Positions 46,901-54,774 of a stretch of DNA of 64,000 nt are shown here, in pieces (positions within the stretch are counted from its first letter, which is position 1; each line of letters opens with the position of its first letter). The position numbers and the translations under genes were made by a program. Below the pieces are notes generated by a model. That model searched no databases. It saw only the letters and a list, made by a program, of their open reading frames with translations, and was not told where the DNA came from. Source of the stretch: Sarcocystis neurona (taxonomy: Eukaryota > Apicomplexa > Conoidasida > Eucoccidiorida > Sarcocystidae); the NCBI GenBank assembly GCA_000727475.1, contig KL647290.1, positions 3,607,373-3,671,372 of the forward strand, written 5' to 3'.

Positions 46901-49900
46901 GGCAGTCATATATATGTATGTGTGCATAAGCCCCACCGGCAGTCATATACATACACGCCGAAGCAGCAGTAATGACGCAGCACGAAGAAGCTTCACAGGG
47001 CACCGTCGCGTTGAAGCGTGGTGCGCTTTTACGTTCGCGGAGGTCTGCAGCAGAGTTGGCAGCAGAGTCGGCAGCGCGGCGGGAGCAGTAGTGGCAGCAG
47101 CAGCTGCGGAAGGCAGAGCGGCAGCAGTTTGTGGGGAGCCGTCGGACGCGGCAACGACGAGTGTGTGGACGGCTTCACGAAAGTCGCAGTAGGTCTCACA
47201 TGCCAACGTTGTCGCGCAGCTAGACACACACCGCCACATATTCCACACACACATATACGGACACACATATTTATAATGCAGCCCTGCATGCATCGCAGAA
47301 AACACACGCAGATCTCCGCGACCCTGCGGTGAAGACGCCGGCGCAGACGGTAGTGCAAAAGCGCCAGCACGCTGCCGCCGCTTCCCCTCCCGCCCCTGTC
47401 CCCTCGCAGCTCTTGACGAGACAAGGACTGCCGTTGGTGCGCACGTCCATACATATATATATATATATATGACTGCCACTGGTACGTGTGCAGGCCCGCC
47501 AAACGTCACGGGCACGCACCTCCGATGGCCACCTGTTCGCGTAGAGCCACCGCGCAGGGACACACGTTGTTCAGCAATCGCACATATCCTCGGTGAGACG
47601 CACATATATTGGCGCGTCTACTGTCTGTCGACTACGGAGACACAGGGTGGGAGAAGGGCTGGGGGGGGGGGGAAGGGCATGTGTCCGTGCAGCAGTTGAT
47701 AGACTTCTTCAGCAAACAGACATACTCATACGGGGCAAAAGTAGGCACTACTATCTACGTGTGGACGCGCGTGCCTCCGGCCAGGATCTGCTTTCCATAC
47801 GACAACAAGGAGAAACATTTCTGACTTCACGAAGACACACGTCCACACGTTGTTCGTCTACGTAGCTGCAGCTGGAGAGCACGCCTACAGGGCATCCGCT
47901 TGCATGCATAGGTTCGTCTACATGTATGGTATGTGCGTGTGGGAAGCTTCCCTACAGGGCGGCTGGACGCAGCATAGAGAGAGCTATGCGTGTTCCGTTG
48001 GATAAACAAATGCAGCGTAGACGTATGGAGAAGGTAGGGGCGTGCATATCCTCGCACACATATATCGCGCACGAAGGTCGGGCAGGTTCTCTGCTGTACA
48101 CACCTCTGCATGCGTCAGACTTAAGTATCCACAGAGCTACAAATATATAGGCACGTATCCGTGATACTACTGCCGGCACATATATCCTGGATCTTTGTCT
48201 GTGTGTGTTGTGTCTACATATTGTATGCCTATATATATATGTATGCATACATATATATGTGAAGATATAGTTATCTGTGCTTGAATCTGTGCTTGTATTT
48301 GTACACACTATATATTTTGCATGCGTGCATAGACATATACATACGTCATATACGTGAATATAGAGTTTTTTCTGGATTTGTGTCTATATATACTGTACGT
48401 ATTGCATGCATGCGTAGATGTAGATATTTATATATATAAAGATATTCTATCAGTATTTGTATAGGTATATGTGTTCAGGACGCATGTGTAACAGGGTGTC
48501 TCTCTACACATCTGTTACTTATATATCGTTGTCTCTGTATATCTTGGTGTATGTAAACGGGACGGCGCAATAATATGACCAGACGTCGCTATACGTACAT
48601 AAGATATACACGTGTATACACGAAGAGACATATATATATGTATATGTCTCTGCGACCATTCATCGCTACACGTACATGTAGCTATAGACGCATAGACACG
48701 CACTTATACGTGCATGCATGTATGACAGCAGATCTACTACATAGACGTGCCCCGATGACATAGAAGTTAAATTTTCCTCTATCACCATCTACTAACAACC
48801 ATCTCTCTCTCCACATATATATACATATACATATATAGAGAGAGAGGTATAGCTGACCACGGATAGGAACCTCTTACATCAAATCGGCCCCTCTGAGCGA
48901 GTGGCCGGTAAGAGCCAAATAAATTCCAAGAGATCCCCGCAGCTTCGACAGCACGTAAGACATTCCTCCGTCCGGGATCCACCCGTACACTGCAGCAGCA
49001 GCAGCACAAGCCGAACCAGCATCAGCAGCAAGAGCAAGAGCAGCAGCAACACCAGTCAAGTCGCCGCAGCAGCACAAAGAGATGCAGCAGCAAGCGCAGC
49101 AGCGACATCAGTCAAGTCGCCGCAGCAGCACAAAGAGATGCAGCGGCAAGAGCAAGAGCAGCAGCAGCATCAGCCAGACAGCAGCAGTAGCACAAGGAGA
49201 AGCAGCAGTAGCACGAACAGTAGCAGCAGCATCAGCCAGGTCGCAGCAGCAGCACAGATGGAAGCAGAGACAAGCGAGAGTGACAGTAGGCGCAGCGAGA
49301 ATACCAGCAGCCGCAGCAACAGTAGCGGTCGCAGCAACGGCAGCGGCAGCTTGAGCAGCAAAGACAGAAAAAACCCGGAAGCACAAGCAGGCGTGGCACA
49401 GTAGCAGAAAGGAGCAACAGACGCACAGCATGGGCGGGAGCTGCAGCAGCAACGGACTGCACTCCGCGTGGCAGCAACTGCAGGGAAGCAGCGGCAACCG
49501 CATCGTCGTAGCAAAGTCGAGACGCCACCAGCGGCACAGACGCGCACCAGCAGCAGCAGTTCCAGCTGCAACGGCAGCAGCAGCAGTTACGCGTGAGGTA
49601 GCAGGAGTAGCAGATTTGCACAAGGAAGAATCAGCTAAAAAAGGCAGCAGAAGCAGTTCTCACCCGGGTAGCCACAGCACAGCAGCACCGGCAGCAGGGA
49701 ATGCTGAGACGCCAGGACTCACAGGACCGGCACCACCAGCAGACAGGGCAGCAGCAGCACGGAGGGCCGCAGCAGCACGGAGGGCAGCAGCAGGAGAAAG
49801 GGCAGCAGCAGGAGGGAGGGCAACAGCAGCAGAGGGGGCAGCAGCAACAATGAGGACAGCAGCAACAATGAGGACAGCAGCAGCAGTGAGAGCATCGGGA

Positions 49901-52900
49901 GCGTCAGCAGCACTAGTACCGACAGCAGGAGGAGCAGACGCACCCGCAGCAAGAGCAACCGCAGTAGCAACAGCTGAGCAGCAGCATCCGCAGGAAGCGA
50001 GGAAGCTCCTAGCATTTCTTCAAGCAGTCCTTGCGACGTAAAAAACAACACCCTCTGTCTCTGTCCCTCTCTTTCTCTCTACAAAGATCTGCACCACCCT
50101 GCCGTTTATGTAGGCTTCTTCTACACAGAGATAGTGCTCCCTTTCTGAGCGTCAGCGGCCACGCCTACGGAGACATTTCTTCATCGCCTTGCAGACAGAA
50201 GCGCACACATCTCCTGCAGAGAAACTGTACGTGCGTCTATACACCGCGGAATGCGTCCCGTCACCCCCCCCCTTTCCCATGCGCGTCTCCCTGCAATTGC
50301 ACCCGCCGCACGGCTGCTTACTCGTAGTGTCGCAGGTGAACGAGGCATGTGTGTAGGCTGCGCTTCGGTTGGCGAGAAAGCAAAGGCTGGCGCCGGCTGC
50401 GTGCGCAGTGCCGTTGAGCAGCACCACCAGGGGCTTGTAGAAGTCGAAAACCAAATGCATGCAGTCGCACAGACTGCGAAGCTGCCAGACCGCGACTAGC
50501 GGCACGCTTCTGCCGCTGCTGCTGCCCTTCCTCTTCCTTTCCCCGTCCTGCTGCTGTTGCACCAGCTCCGCCAGAAACAGGAGCTCTGCAGCACGCACAG
50601 CGCAAACCATGACCGCGCAGCCCAGCACAGAGATGACTACCGACTACCTCGCCTACCCGCAGGCAAGCTACCGTCCACTCGCCAGTATCGCATACGCTTG
50701 CACACATGTAGACACCTTGATATGTACATGTAGAGCTATACAAGGATATACGTACCCGTATGTACGTATATATATATATACATGTGTATGCATACGTACA
50801 TACGGATACAGACACACTCATATACATAAGCGGCTATATATACATATATATATGTACATATGGACGTATACACAAACATGTATACAGGCGGCTATAGATT
50901 CGCACATATACATATATATATGGGTATATATGTACACATGGATACGTACACGCACTTGCACGCACCGGTGTACACACACATGTACACACACATGTACACA
51001 CACATATACGCATACATACACATATATACGCATATATCTATATATACGGTCACCGCATTCTTGTGGCACACACACGGAAATGTGAGAGCCCTCATACTTG
51101 GAGGTTTGAAGCGGAGCAAACTACGCGCATGCAGAGGGAGAAGGCAGCTGTACGCAGGAATGCGACGGCGGTGTCTGGATGCGTGTGTGTGTCTGTAGCG
51201 TCTACACCCCTGGGAGTTCATTTTGTTCGAAGAAACCACGCGGTAGAGGAGCGAGTCTAGAAGCCACAGGTACGCGGCGCAGCAGAAATCAACTCGCGCA
51301 CTTGTACGGGCGCAGTACAAGACAGAAGCATCTATTGCAGCCGGGGGAGATACCTATGCGGACAGAGAGGTAAAAGTAGACAGGCGGAGAAGGCACGTGA
51401 CACTGGAGAAGTTTAATGTCGCTGGGTGCTTGCAGTGCTGCAGCGCACCCCGTTACCTTCCCACACGCATGCACGCGAACATCCGTGTCAACACCCTGCC
51501 GCTGGTCAGGTGAGCCAGCCACCGCGAGCAAAGAAAGGCGTTCTTCATTCTACGTCTTGTCTCCCCCCGTACGCATGACTGTCGAATGGAAAACATCCAT
51601 CTGCACGCGGTATATTACACAACTCTCTGATAAGCAACAGGTGCAGCAACAACCGCAGCAGCAGCAGAAAAAAGCTGCTGCAACAACGGCAGCAGCAACA
51701 ACGGCAGCAGCAAAAACGGCAGCAGCAGCAACAGCACGAACAGCTGCAGCAGCAACGACAGCAGCAACAACGGCAGCAGCAGCAGGAACAGCTGCAGCCA
51801 CAACGGCGGCAGCAGCAATAGCAGGAATAGCAGCAACAGCAGCAGCAGCAGGGGGCGCAGCCTCAACGTGGCAGCAACAGAAGTTGCTGCTTCGTCCCAG
51901 AGCGAAGTCACCGCGATTCTCAGCAGGGGAACTCTTTGCCGTGCCATCGACGCAGTCCGTGCAGCCGCTAGTCTATATCAGCAGCAGGAACGGCAGCAGC
52001 AGCAGAAGCCCCTCGCAGCAGGCGTGCATGGCAATCTAGAGCAAGTGAATTTGTCTCTTTTCTACTTTCCTCCCAGCGTCCATAACAAAAAGAGCTACAC
52101 AGAAGACGTGCAGGAAATTGTCCACCTGTATATATATATATACTTCTGCCTTTCGTTACCAGCACGCGCCTACGCAGCAGCGAGAATCTATAGACTGCAC
52201 ATCTTCAGAGTGAGCGTGTGCCTGCGGACACAGTCTTCTAGGAGCCCGAAGGAGGTCACAATCAACGTCGCGCCTTCTCTGTCCTCCAGGCATCCGCAGA
52301 TATAAAGCGGCGGGGCACACAGGTAACTCTCTACAGAAGCACACATACGCGTGCGGCGGCTGTCGAATACAAGCGGGTGTCCTTGGCCACGCATGCACAC
52401 ACGCGCATTTTTCGTCACCCACCCAGCTTGTTTGTTAAGCAACTTTCTCCACAGGCACTTTCTTCCTTTAGCGGCTGCTTTATGGCCCACGCTGCGTGGA
52501 GAGCAGCAGCAAACCTTCGTCCGGGACGTGTGTATATGGGTGTGTGCGTAGGGGACGTGGTGGACTCAGATACACACAGCCACCCCCGTATCTCCTAGAC
52601 ATACATACGATACGCCTACAAGTTCGAGGGAGAGTCGTGGCCCCGCGTCCAACAACGCATGCACGCGTGCCTCTCTCACCATCAATATCTGCGCCTACAT
52701 AACCACATGCACGCACCTGGTAATAACACTCCCCACAGGCAAATGCACACACACACACACACGCAGACACAGATACATACGCAGACGTCGAAAGACGTAT
52801 ATACACGTGCGGCGCACCTTCCCCCCCACACACGCATATGTAGAGACAGAGCGAGAGGTATATATCGCTCTCTATACTTACGCACGTACACAGAGACGTC

Positions 52901-54724
52901 CAAACACGTATATACACGCACATCCACAGACGCAAAAATTCGTATGTATACCTGCAGCACACCTGCAACATACACATACAAACATACAGACGCACAGGGG
53001 GGGTTCGTTCTCTCTCTTCAGCCTCTCGCTTTTGTTCTACTCTACGCTTCTCCGTCCTTTCGGCCTCTGTCAGGAGTGCCCCATCCTCTGCGACGACGAG
53101 GTGAGCCCCCGGCCGCAGCGGGGCGTCCGCGTGCAGCGCGTGCGGACGGCCTTCCACGCACTCGTGGAGCTCTTCACAGTCCGCATGCAGACGTGTACAG
53201 ACGGCACAGAGGGCGCTGCTCAGGGGGAGATGCGCAGGCAGAAACAGACTGTTGCGACTCGTCGGATGCCTACGCGTAGCATATACGCTTATAGATGAAT
53301 CTCTCCTTCTCCGGGTTCTCGCGGTGCCCACGTCTAAATCTTAGCTGTCAACAAACCATATGCAGATTCGTAGGACTGCGCGAAGATCCACACATACGCA
53401 CGTGTGAGTTGGAGGCTTGTAGGAGTGAGCAAAGACGCACATATACACATTTATATATGTTTGGCCTTTCCAGGTGGTGGTGGCCCAGAGAGAGAAGTCG
53501 TGGGGCATGAGCCGTGGGACGCATGCAGACACCGAGACCGTGGCTCGACCTCTGCATGCGTTACTCTTCCAGCCGCCCGCGTGGGCCGTGTCTGGTCCCA
53601 CACGCGGAGAAGCACGCGCATGCAGCAGCAGAAAACAGAGGCGCCTCCGTCTCCCCCAGGGGCACACGAGCCTGTGGAGAAGGCGCAGCTCGTGGGTCTG
53701 ATGTGGCGTCGCATGTGTAGCGACGCATGCGCGTGCATGTACAGAGGTGTGTGCATTCCCCACCCCGTGCCTACACACCGGTGTACAAAAAACTTCTCTT
53801 CTGCTGCGTAGAGACGCAGGGGTGCGCGGTGGCAGCTGCCGCTGGGTCAGCACGTGTCGCACGCGCTCTCGCATACCAGCAGGCAGCAGCAGCGGTGTGA
53901 GAAACAGCGCGGCTGCCCCTCACTTCTGTTCAGCAGCACGCGTGTCTCTGCAGGTGTGGGCGTGATATTTTGCTGCACTCGTCTCGTCTCGGTGGACGCG
54001 AGCACTGCCGCGCGTACCTTTTAGATCGAAGCCTGCAGAGAAGCAGGGTGCCTGAGGGTAGGAGTAGAGGAGCACAAAGCGCTTGAGAGAATTAACTTCT
54101 AAGTCCCGAAGCTTGCGATACAGCGCGCAGAGCGTCTTCATCGTCAGCCATCCCTCGCTGCTGCTGCTGCAAACGCACGAACCCGGGGGCAGGAAACAAA
54201 CAGCGGGGAAAACACACACTTTTGTACAAGTGTATGCCCCACAGCCGCAGAAGCCAACAGCAGGATCTAGATACATATATATATATATATATGTATAGGC
54301 AGATAGACAGAGTAGATAGATAGGTATACACGTATGCATACACACAGCAACAGCAGGGAACACACACACACACACACACACACGTACACCCGCATATATA
54401 CAGATATGGATATAGATATGTATACACACGTACGCATGCGAATACAGGGACAGGCAAAGCCAGTCCTCCCGGTCCCTTCGTGCCCTCCATCCTTCCCCTA
54501 CCCACCCTCGTCCTTTGCGGAGAAGCGCAGTCAAAGTGGGGAAGGCACATCTGTTTTTGGCTAACGCTCGTAGGGCTCCGGCTTCTGTATGCGGCTACCT
54601 GCTGTTGAGCATGCAGACTCCCATTCCCACGTTGTTCCGCTCCACCACCTCCGCCGACAGTTCTCCTCCTCCGTCGCCGTGCCGGTGCAAGCGATCGGGA
54701 GCCTCTGCGAACTGCCCACTCCAC
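29889..54724 (-). CDS. Crotonase-fold protein, 3-hydroxyisobutyryl-CoA hydrolase-like; multi-exon gene span
   Basis: This is the extent of one minus-strand gene read from short exons listed separately. Known family members hydrolyse 3-hydroxyisobutyryl-CoA in valine breakdown, usually in mitochondria; related crotonases hydrate enoyl-CoA. In order the exons supply: the first strand of the fold (NNVGMGVCMLNS), the LTMKTLCALYRKL helix and the SAGFDLK loop, the YKPLVVLLNG strand and helix, the WIPDGGMSYVLSKL and GIYLALTG segment, then the C-terminal half typical of the hydrolase (VLLEEHFVTPP, LDAWEEIIDDHF, WARRVLERLHNRSSL, VTFMLLRSL, RALTLEFRAGLRLL, AVSEYFRLLP). Reading phase agrees across several exon blocks. 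The product is longer than usual because of Ala-, Ser- and Glu-rich insertions. At least three pieces are still missing: the N-terminus, part of the centre (43-40.4 kb), and the segment before the last exon. The span of about 25 kb is mostly intronic simple repeat. Confidence 0.65.
30532..30838 (+). CDS. Plus-strand exon inside the crotonase gene's intron
   Basis: A 307-nt plus-strand exon lies between a strong acceptor (TTTCCACCGCACCTCTTGCAG|TG) and a strong donor (CGCAG|GTGAGG). It enters with two bases of a split codon, codes for 101 codons without a stop (ARRGFRPAANVTSREKQG near the start, KSYARCKISRTFDNVSPQLC near the end) and leaves with two bases. The product is rich in Arg, Cys and Thr. 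No family is recognised. It is read opposite to the gene around it, so it would belong to a nested or interleaved gene. The minus-strand frame over the same DNA is shorter and lacks good signals. Confidence 0.45.
31041..31200 (+). CDS. Plus-strand candidate exon, unknown
   Basis: After GGACCCCTTGTTAG the plus strand reads VVAEPADKVWAALQEFTTRR and on to THYLG before GGTACGTG. An earlier possible donor is CAAAAG|GTACAT at about 31119. A stop codon overlaps the acceptor, so the frame must begin there in phase 0, which does not match the phase left by the exon at 30532-30838. It is read opposite to the surrounding gene. Confidence 0.3.
31231..31310. repeat. TATA/CATA simple repeat with short palindromes
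   Basis: Imperfect ATACAT and GTATAC steps, including two copies of CATACATATGTACC. Intronic with respect to the crotonase gene. Confidence 0.8.
31891..32026 (-). CDS. Crotonase gene, exon with RALTLEFRAGLRLL
   Basis: Acceptor TTGTTGTGCAG|G supplies the last base of an Arg codon split with the exon at 33092-33177. It encodes IKKTSYVVPLSFLEDSRKQV and, after EAVEERVFQ, RALTLEFRAGLRLLA. The last part matches the helix of 3-hydroxyisobutyryl-CoA hydrolases usually written as LxMEYRL. The donor is placed at AGCT|GTAGGC; the frame stays open further, so the end is provisional. Confidence 0.65.
33092..33177 (-). CDS. Crotonase gene, exon VTFMLLRSL
   Basis: The acceptor CACACTGCAG|GTC and donor AACAG|GTAAGA are both excellent. 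It encodes VTFMLLRSLKQYRQEILREG followed by GITGSEWN and two bases of Arg. In phase it continues RSSLAAE from the previous exon, giving the hydrolase pattern RSPTSLKVTxRQLR. Confidence 0.75.
33180..34745 (-). other. Crotonase gene, intron
   Basis: Contains a (CA)n run near 33505-33525 and CT-rich tracts around 33925-33975. A minus-strand stretch at 34300-34403 (VNSEDEDVRSDESSARRRSR) looks coding and follows TCTAATGCAG, but the flanking exons join in phase without it, so at most it is an alternative exon. Confidence 0.5.
34746..34919 (-). CDS. Crotonase gene, exon WARRVLERLHNRSSL
   Basis: It lies between the acceptor AGAACACAG|GTG and donor GCGGAA|GTGAGA, exactly 58 codons, phase 0 to phase 0. 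The second half (ATWARRVLERLHNRSSLAAE) matches the family's WAxxTLKxLxxRSPTSL segment. The first half (VDCYLRTCCGVHTQLREAKE and on) is a charged insertion specific to this protein. Confidence 0.72.
37868..38026 (+). CDS. Plus-strand exon, Lys/Glu-rich, in an intron of the crotonase gene
   Basis: A long pyrimidine-rich tract ending GCGTAGCAG precedes an exact 53-codon exon that ends CGGCAG|GTGTGG. It is phase 0 at both ends. It encodes NIFERLHYTTELQEKFKEEM, a charged helix, then QFSSFRPLPTHIRQRQ. No family is recognised. The antisense frame is Phe/Leu-rich and much less protein-like. It belongs to a gene on the strand opposite to its surroundings. It is phase-compatible with the plus-strand terminal exon at 47693-47824, though 9.7 kb away. 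Confidence 0.45.
38082..38140 (-). CDS. Crotonase gene, exon LDAWEEIIDDHF
   Basis: The acceptor GTGTACAG|AT completes an Asp codon begun in the exon at 40324-40390; the exon ends GAGTCT|GTAGGC in phase 0. It encodes TYSLDAWEEIIDDHFNAES, which matches the hydrolase motif FSxxTVEEIIxxL. An upstream CTGCAG at about 38172 is an alternative acceptor. Confidence 0.68.
38640..39010. repeat. CATA/TATG tetranucleotide repeat field
   Basis: About 370 bp of imperfect ATACATAC steps on plus (TATG on minus). Long open frames in this field are a result of the four-base period and are not genes. Confidence 0.9.
40324..40390 (-). CDS. Crotonase gene, exon VLLEEHFVTPP
   Basis: It lies between the acceptor CTCTGTGCAG|AAG and donor CCCGG|GTGAGC. 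It encodes KQLEVSERDAAVLLEEHFVT, PP and one base, which joins to the next exon (38082-38140) as Asp. The segment corresponds to the family's short LLxxYHxPP stretch before TVEEII. Confidence 0.68.
40500..44320. repeat. Long field of TATG/TACA microsatellites
   Basis: Most of this interval is TA-, TATG- and TACG-type simple sequence; the densest part is 41790-43560, and the longest perfect (TATG)n run is at about 43154-43220. Repeats of four bases give open frames of 100-290 codons in several registers at once (Tyr/Thr/His/Ile-rich on minus, Tyr/Met/Cys/Val-rich on plus). Only 43560-43650 looks unique, with a possible minus-strand exon (KRRNDASASSFYAFHQDP) that I cannot bound. Confidence 0.88.
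43975..44030. repeat. (TA)n and (GA)n runs
   Basis: Eleven or so TA units are followed by a GAGA-rich run. Intronic with respect to the crotonase gene. Confidence 0.85.
44328..44359 (-). CDS. Crotonase gene, candidate micro-exon
   Basis: Thirty-two nucleotides between the acceptor GTCCAATTCAG|AGG and donor CCGAT|GTAATG encode RAVELEALQP and two bases. It joins in phase 0 to the exon at 44635-44701. Its short length leaves room for chance. Confidence 0.45.
44635..44701 (-). CDS. Crotonase gene, candidate exon SPEALPLLELTAE
   Basis: It lies between the acceptor GTGCTGCCTCAG|C and donor GCTGAG|GTAAGA. It encodes WSGLCKYWMSPEALPLLELT, AE, ending in phase 0 so that it joins the micro-exon at 44328-44359. 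Its entry phase does not match the end of the exon at 45110-45197, so another exon or a different boundary is needed. The plus strand over the same DNA also has AG...GT boundaries, and the strand is not beyond doubt. Confidence 0.45.
44897..45093. repeat. Polypyrimidine (plus) / polypurine (minus) tract
   Basis: About 195 bp of TCTCTCCCCGTCTCCC-like units with only scattered G on plus. On minus it stays open in the frame of the neighbouring exon at 45110-45197 and would read as a Gly/Glu/Arg repeat (GKREGEGDGEE). The strong donor before it suggests it is intronic. Mirror-symmetric parts could form triplex DNA. Confidence 0.9.
45110..45197 (-). CDS. Crotonase gene, candidate exon MYLERRVSTYVSGKEV
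   Basis: It lies between the acceptor ATCGTTGCAG|GTG and donor GTCGCCA|GTGAGT. Only one frame is open; it encodes VSRALLVNKNARMYLERRVS and TYVSGKEVA plus one base. It lies where the hydrolases carry a variable helical segment. Its exit phase does not fit the next candidate directly. Confidence 0.5.
45198..47032 (-). other. Crotonase gene, intronic region with uncertain exons
   Basis: A minus-strand stretch at about 45635-45769 follows GTCTCTGCAG and ends at CCCGAT|GTATGT; it is open in two frames (one begins QWACVNNCGSATKMW). A second open stretch lies at 46440-46560 on both strands. Neither can be placed in phase. The rest is TATA/GTAT simple sequence. Confidence 0.35.
47033..47219 (-). CDS. 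Crotonase gene, exon CDFREAVHTLVVAASDG
   Basis: The acceptor GTGTGTCTAG|C completes an Ile codon begun in the exon at 48060-48119. It encodes CATTLACETYCDFREAVHTL, VVAASDG and then an Ala/Leu/Thr-rich stretch read from a CTG field, ending at GCGAAC|GTAAAA in phase 0. The first part corresponds to the helix after the ATHYV-type motif of the family; the Ala-rich part is an insertion. Confidence 0.58.
47454..47470. repeat. (TA)n run
   Basis: A short uninterrupted TA run inside an intron of the crotonase gene. Confidence 0.8.
47693..47824 (+). CDS. Plus-strand terminal exon in an intron of the crotonase gene
   Basis: After GTGTCCGTGCAG the plus strand reads QLIDFFSKQTYSYGAKVGTT, IYVWTRVPPARICFPYDNKE and KHF to a TGA at 47822-47824. 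The minus-strand frames over this DNA are full of stops, so the coding strand is clear if it is coding at all. The start is in phase 0. A donor AAAA|GTAGGC inside could shorten it. The aromatic, strand-like pattern suggests a folded domain, but I recognise no family. A poly-G run lies just upstream at about 47661-47672. Confidence 0.42.
   Translation, partial: QLIDFFSKQTYSYGAKVGTTIYVWTRVPPARICFPYDNKEKHF
48060..48119 (-). CDS. Crotonase gene, exon LTHAEVCTAENLPDLRARY
   Basis: It is placed after ATACTTAAG|T, which completes the Ile codon started in the exon at 48878-48989, and ends TATAT|GTGTGC with two bases. It encodes LTHAEVCTAENLPDLRARY, matching the family's ATHYV motif and the residues after it. 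The acceptor ends AAG rather than CAG/TAG; a better-looking TTTGTAG lies 17 bases upstream but breaks the frame. Confidence 0.5.
48120..48877 (-). other. Crotonase gene, intron of TA/GTAT repeats
   Basis: Imperfect TATATATG, TGTATA and GTCTCTGTATAT steps, with GAGA near 48835. No coding potential is seen. Confidence 0.6.
48878..48989 (-). CDS. Crotonase gene, exon WIPDGGMSYVLSKL...LALTG
   Basis: The acceptor is formed by a CTG repeat (CTGCTGCTGCAG|TG) and the donor is TTGAT|GTAAGA. Joined to the exon at 50332-50481 it encodes MYGWIPDGGMSYVLSKLRGS, LGIYLALTGHSLRGADL. This is the most diagnostic segment: crotonases of the hydrolase type carry GLFPDVGGxxFLxRLxGxLGxYLALTGxxLxGxD here. The Asp of the PD pair, an active-site residue in the family, is kept. 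Confidence 0.8.
48990..50331 (-). other. Crotonase gene, intron filled with CTG/CAG repeats
   Basis: The intron is CTG-rich in the sense of transcription, CAG-rich on plus. Plus-strand frames of 167 and 203 codons (48901-49404 and 49430-50041) read as Ser/Gln- and Ala-rich runs. They are explained by the trinucleotide field, but a nested plus-strand gene cannot be excluded. Confidence 0.6.
49000..50000 (+). repeat. CAG trinucleotide field (CAG on plus)
   Basis: Interrupted CAG/GCA/AGC triplets over about 1 kb, typical of coccidian homopolymer-encoding repeats. Confidence 0.93.
50332..50481 (-). CDS. Crotonase gene, exon YKPLVVLLNGTAHAAGASL
   Basis: It lies between the acceptor GGTCTGGCAG|CTT (or eight bases later, TTCGCAG|T) and donor CTACGA|GTAAGC. 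It encodes LRSLCDCMHLVFDFYKPLVV, LLNGTAHAAGASLCFLANRS and AAYTHASFTCDTT. The KPxVxxxNG strand and Gly/Ala-rich helix match the crotonase segment KPYVALIHGxxMGGGVGLS, which forms half of the oxyanion hole. The exit base completes a Met codon with the next exon. Confidence 0.8.
50482..53045 (-). other. Crotonase gene, long intron
   Basis: It contains TACA/TATG simple sequence (50700-51060), another CAG field (51640-52020) and CA-rich DNA (52740-52990). A minus-strand frame at about 52200-52310 (LEDREGATLIVTSFGLLEDC) is protein-like but I could not place it in phase. Confidence 0.5.
51640..52020 (+). repeat. CAG/CAA trinucleotide field
   Basis: Interrupted CAG, GCA and CAA triplets on plus; intronic with respect to the minus-strand gene. 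Confidence 0.92.
53046..53171 (-). CDS. Crotonase gene, candidate exon after SAGFDLK
   Basis: In the phase left by the exon at 54018-54166, the minus strand after ACTGTGAAG reads ELHECVEGRPHALHADAPLR, PGAHLVVAEDGALLTEAERT and EK to GAAGC|GTAGAG. This is a charged helical stretch where the hydrolases have a variable loop after the oxyanion-hole motif. The plus strand also shows AG/GT-bounded frames here (ECPILCDDE), so the strand is uncertain. Confidence 0.38.
54018..54166 (-). CDS. Crotonase gene, exon LTMKTLCALYRKL...SAGFDLK
   Basis: It lies between the acceptor CGTTTGCAG|C and donor CTAAAAG|GTACGC. It completes an AG|C Ser codon from the exon at 54599-54724 and encodes SSSEGWLTMKTLCALYRKLR, DLEVNSLKRFVLLYSYPQAP and CFSAGFDLK plus one base. 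The LTMKTL helix and the CFSAGFDLK loop match the crotonase pattern NALxxxMxxxLxxxLxxxxxxxxVxxxVLxGxGxxFCAGxDxK. Confidence 0.78.
54250..54450. repeat. (TA)n and (CA)n microsatellites
   Basis: A TA run at about 54274-54296 and thirteen CA units at about 54361-54384. They lie in the intron between the first two recognised crotonase exons. Confidence 0.92.
54599..54724 (-). CDS. Crotonase gene, first recognised exon NNVGMGVCMLNS
   Basis: The donor CAACAGCAG|GTAGCC is at 54599. The frame reads FAEAPDRLHRHGDGGGELSA, EVVERNNVGMGVCMLNS and two bases of Ser. VGMGVCMLN is the first strand of the crotonase fold (VxxITLNRP in relatives). The 5' limit near 54724 is my estimate; the frame stays open through a CTG field to 55038, without an ATG. 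A targeting sequence should lie further upstream. Confidence 0.65.
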
Positions 54725-54774
54725 AACACCAGCAGCAACAAAGCGGCACTGCAGAACCAACACAGCGGCGCTGC

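Noticed and set aside
53640..53720. Minus-strand SCAPGGD, resembling the crotonase AGGD loop
   Set aside because: The exon at 54018-54166 already supplies this part of the fold (CFSAGFDLK) with matching phase and flanking helices.
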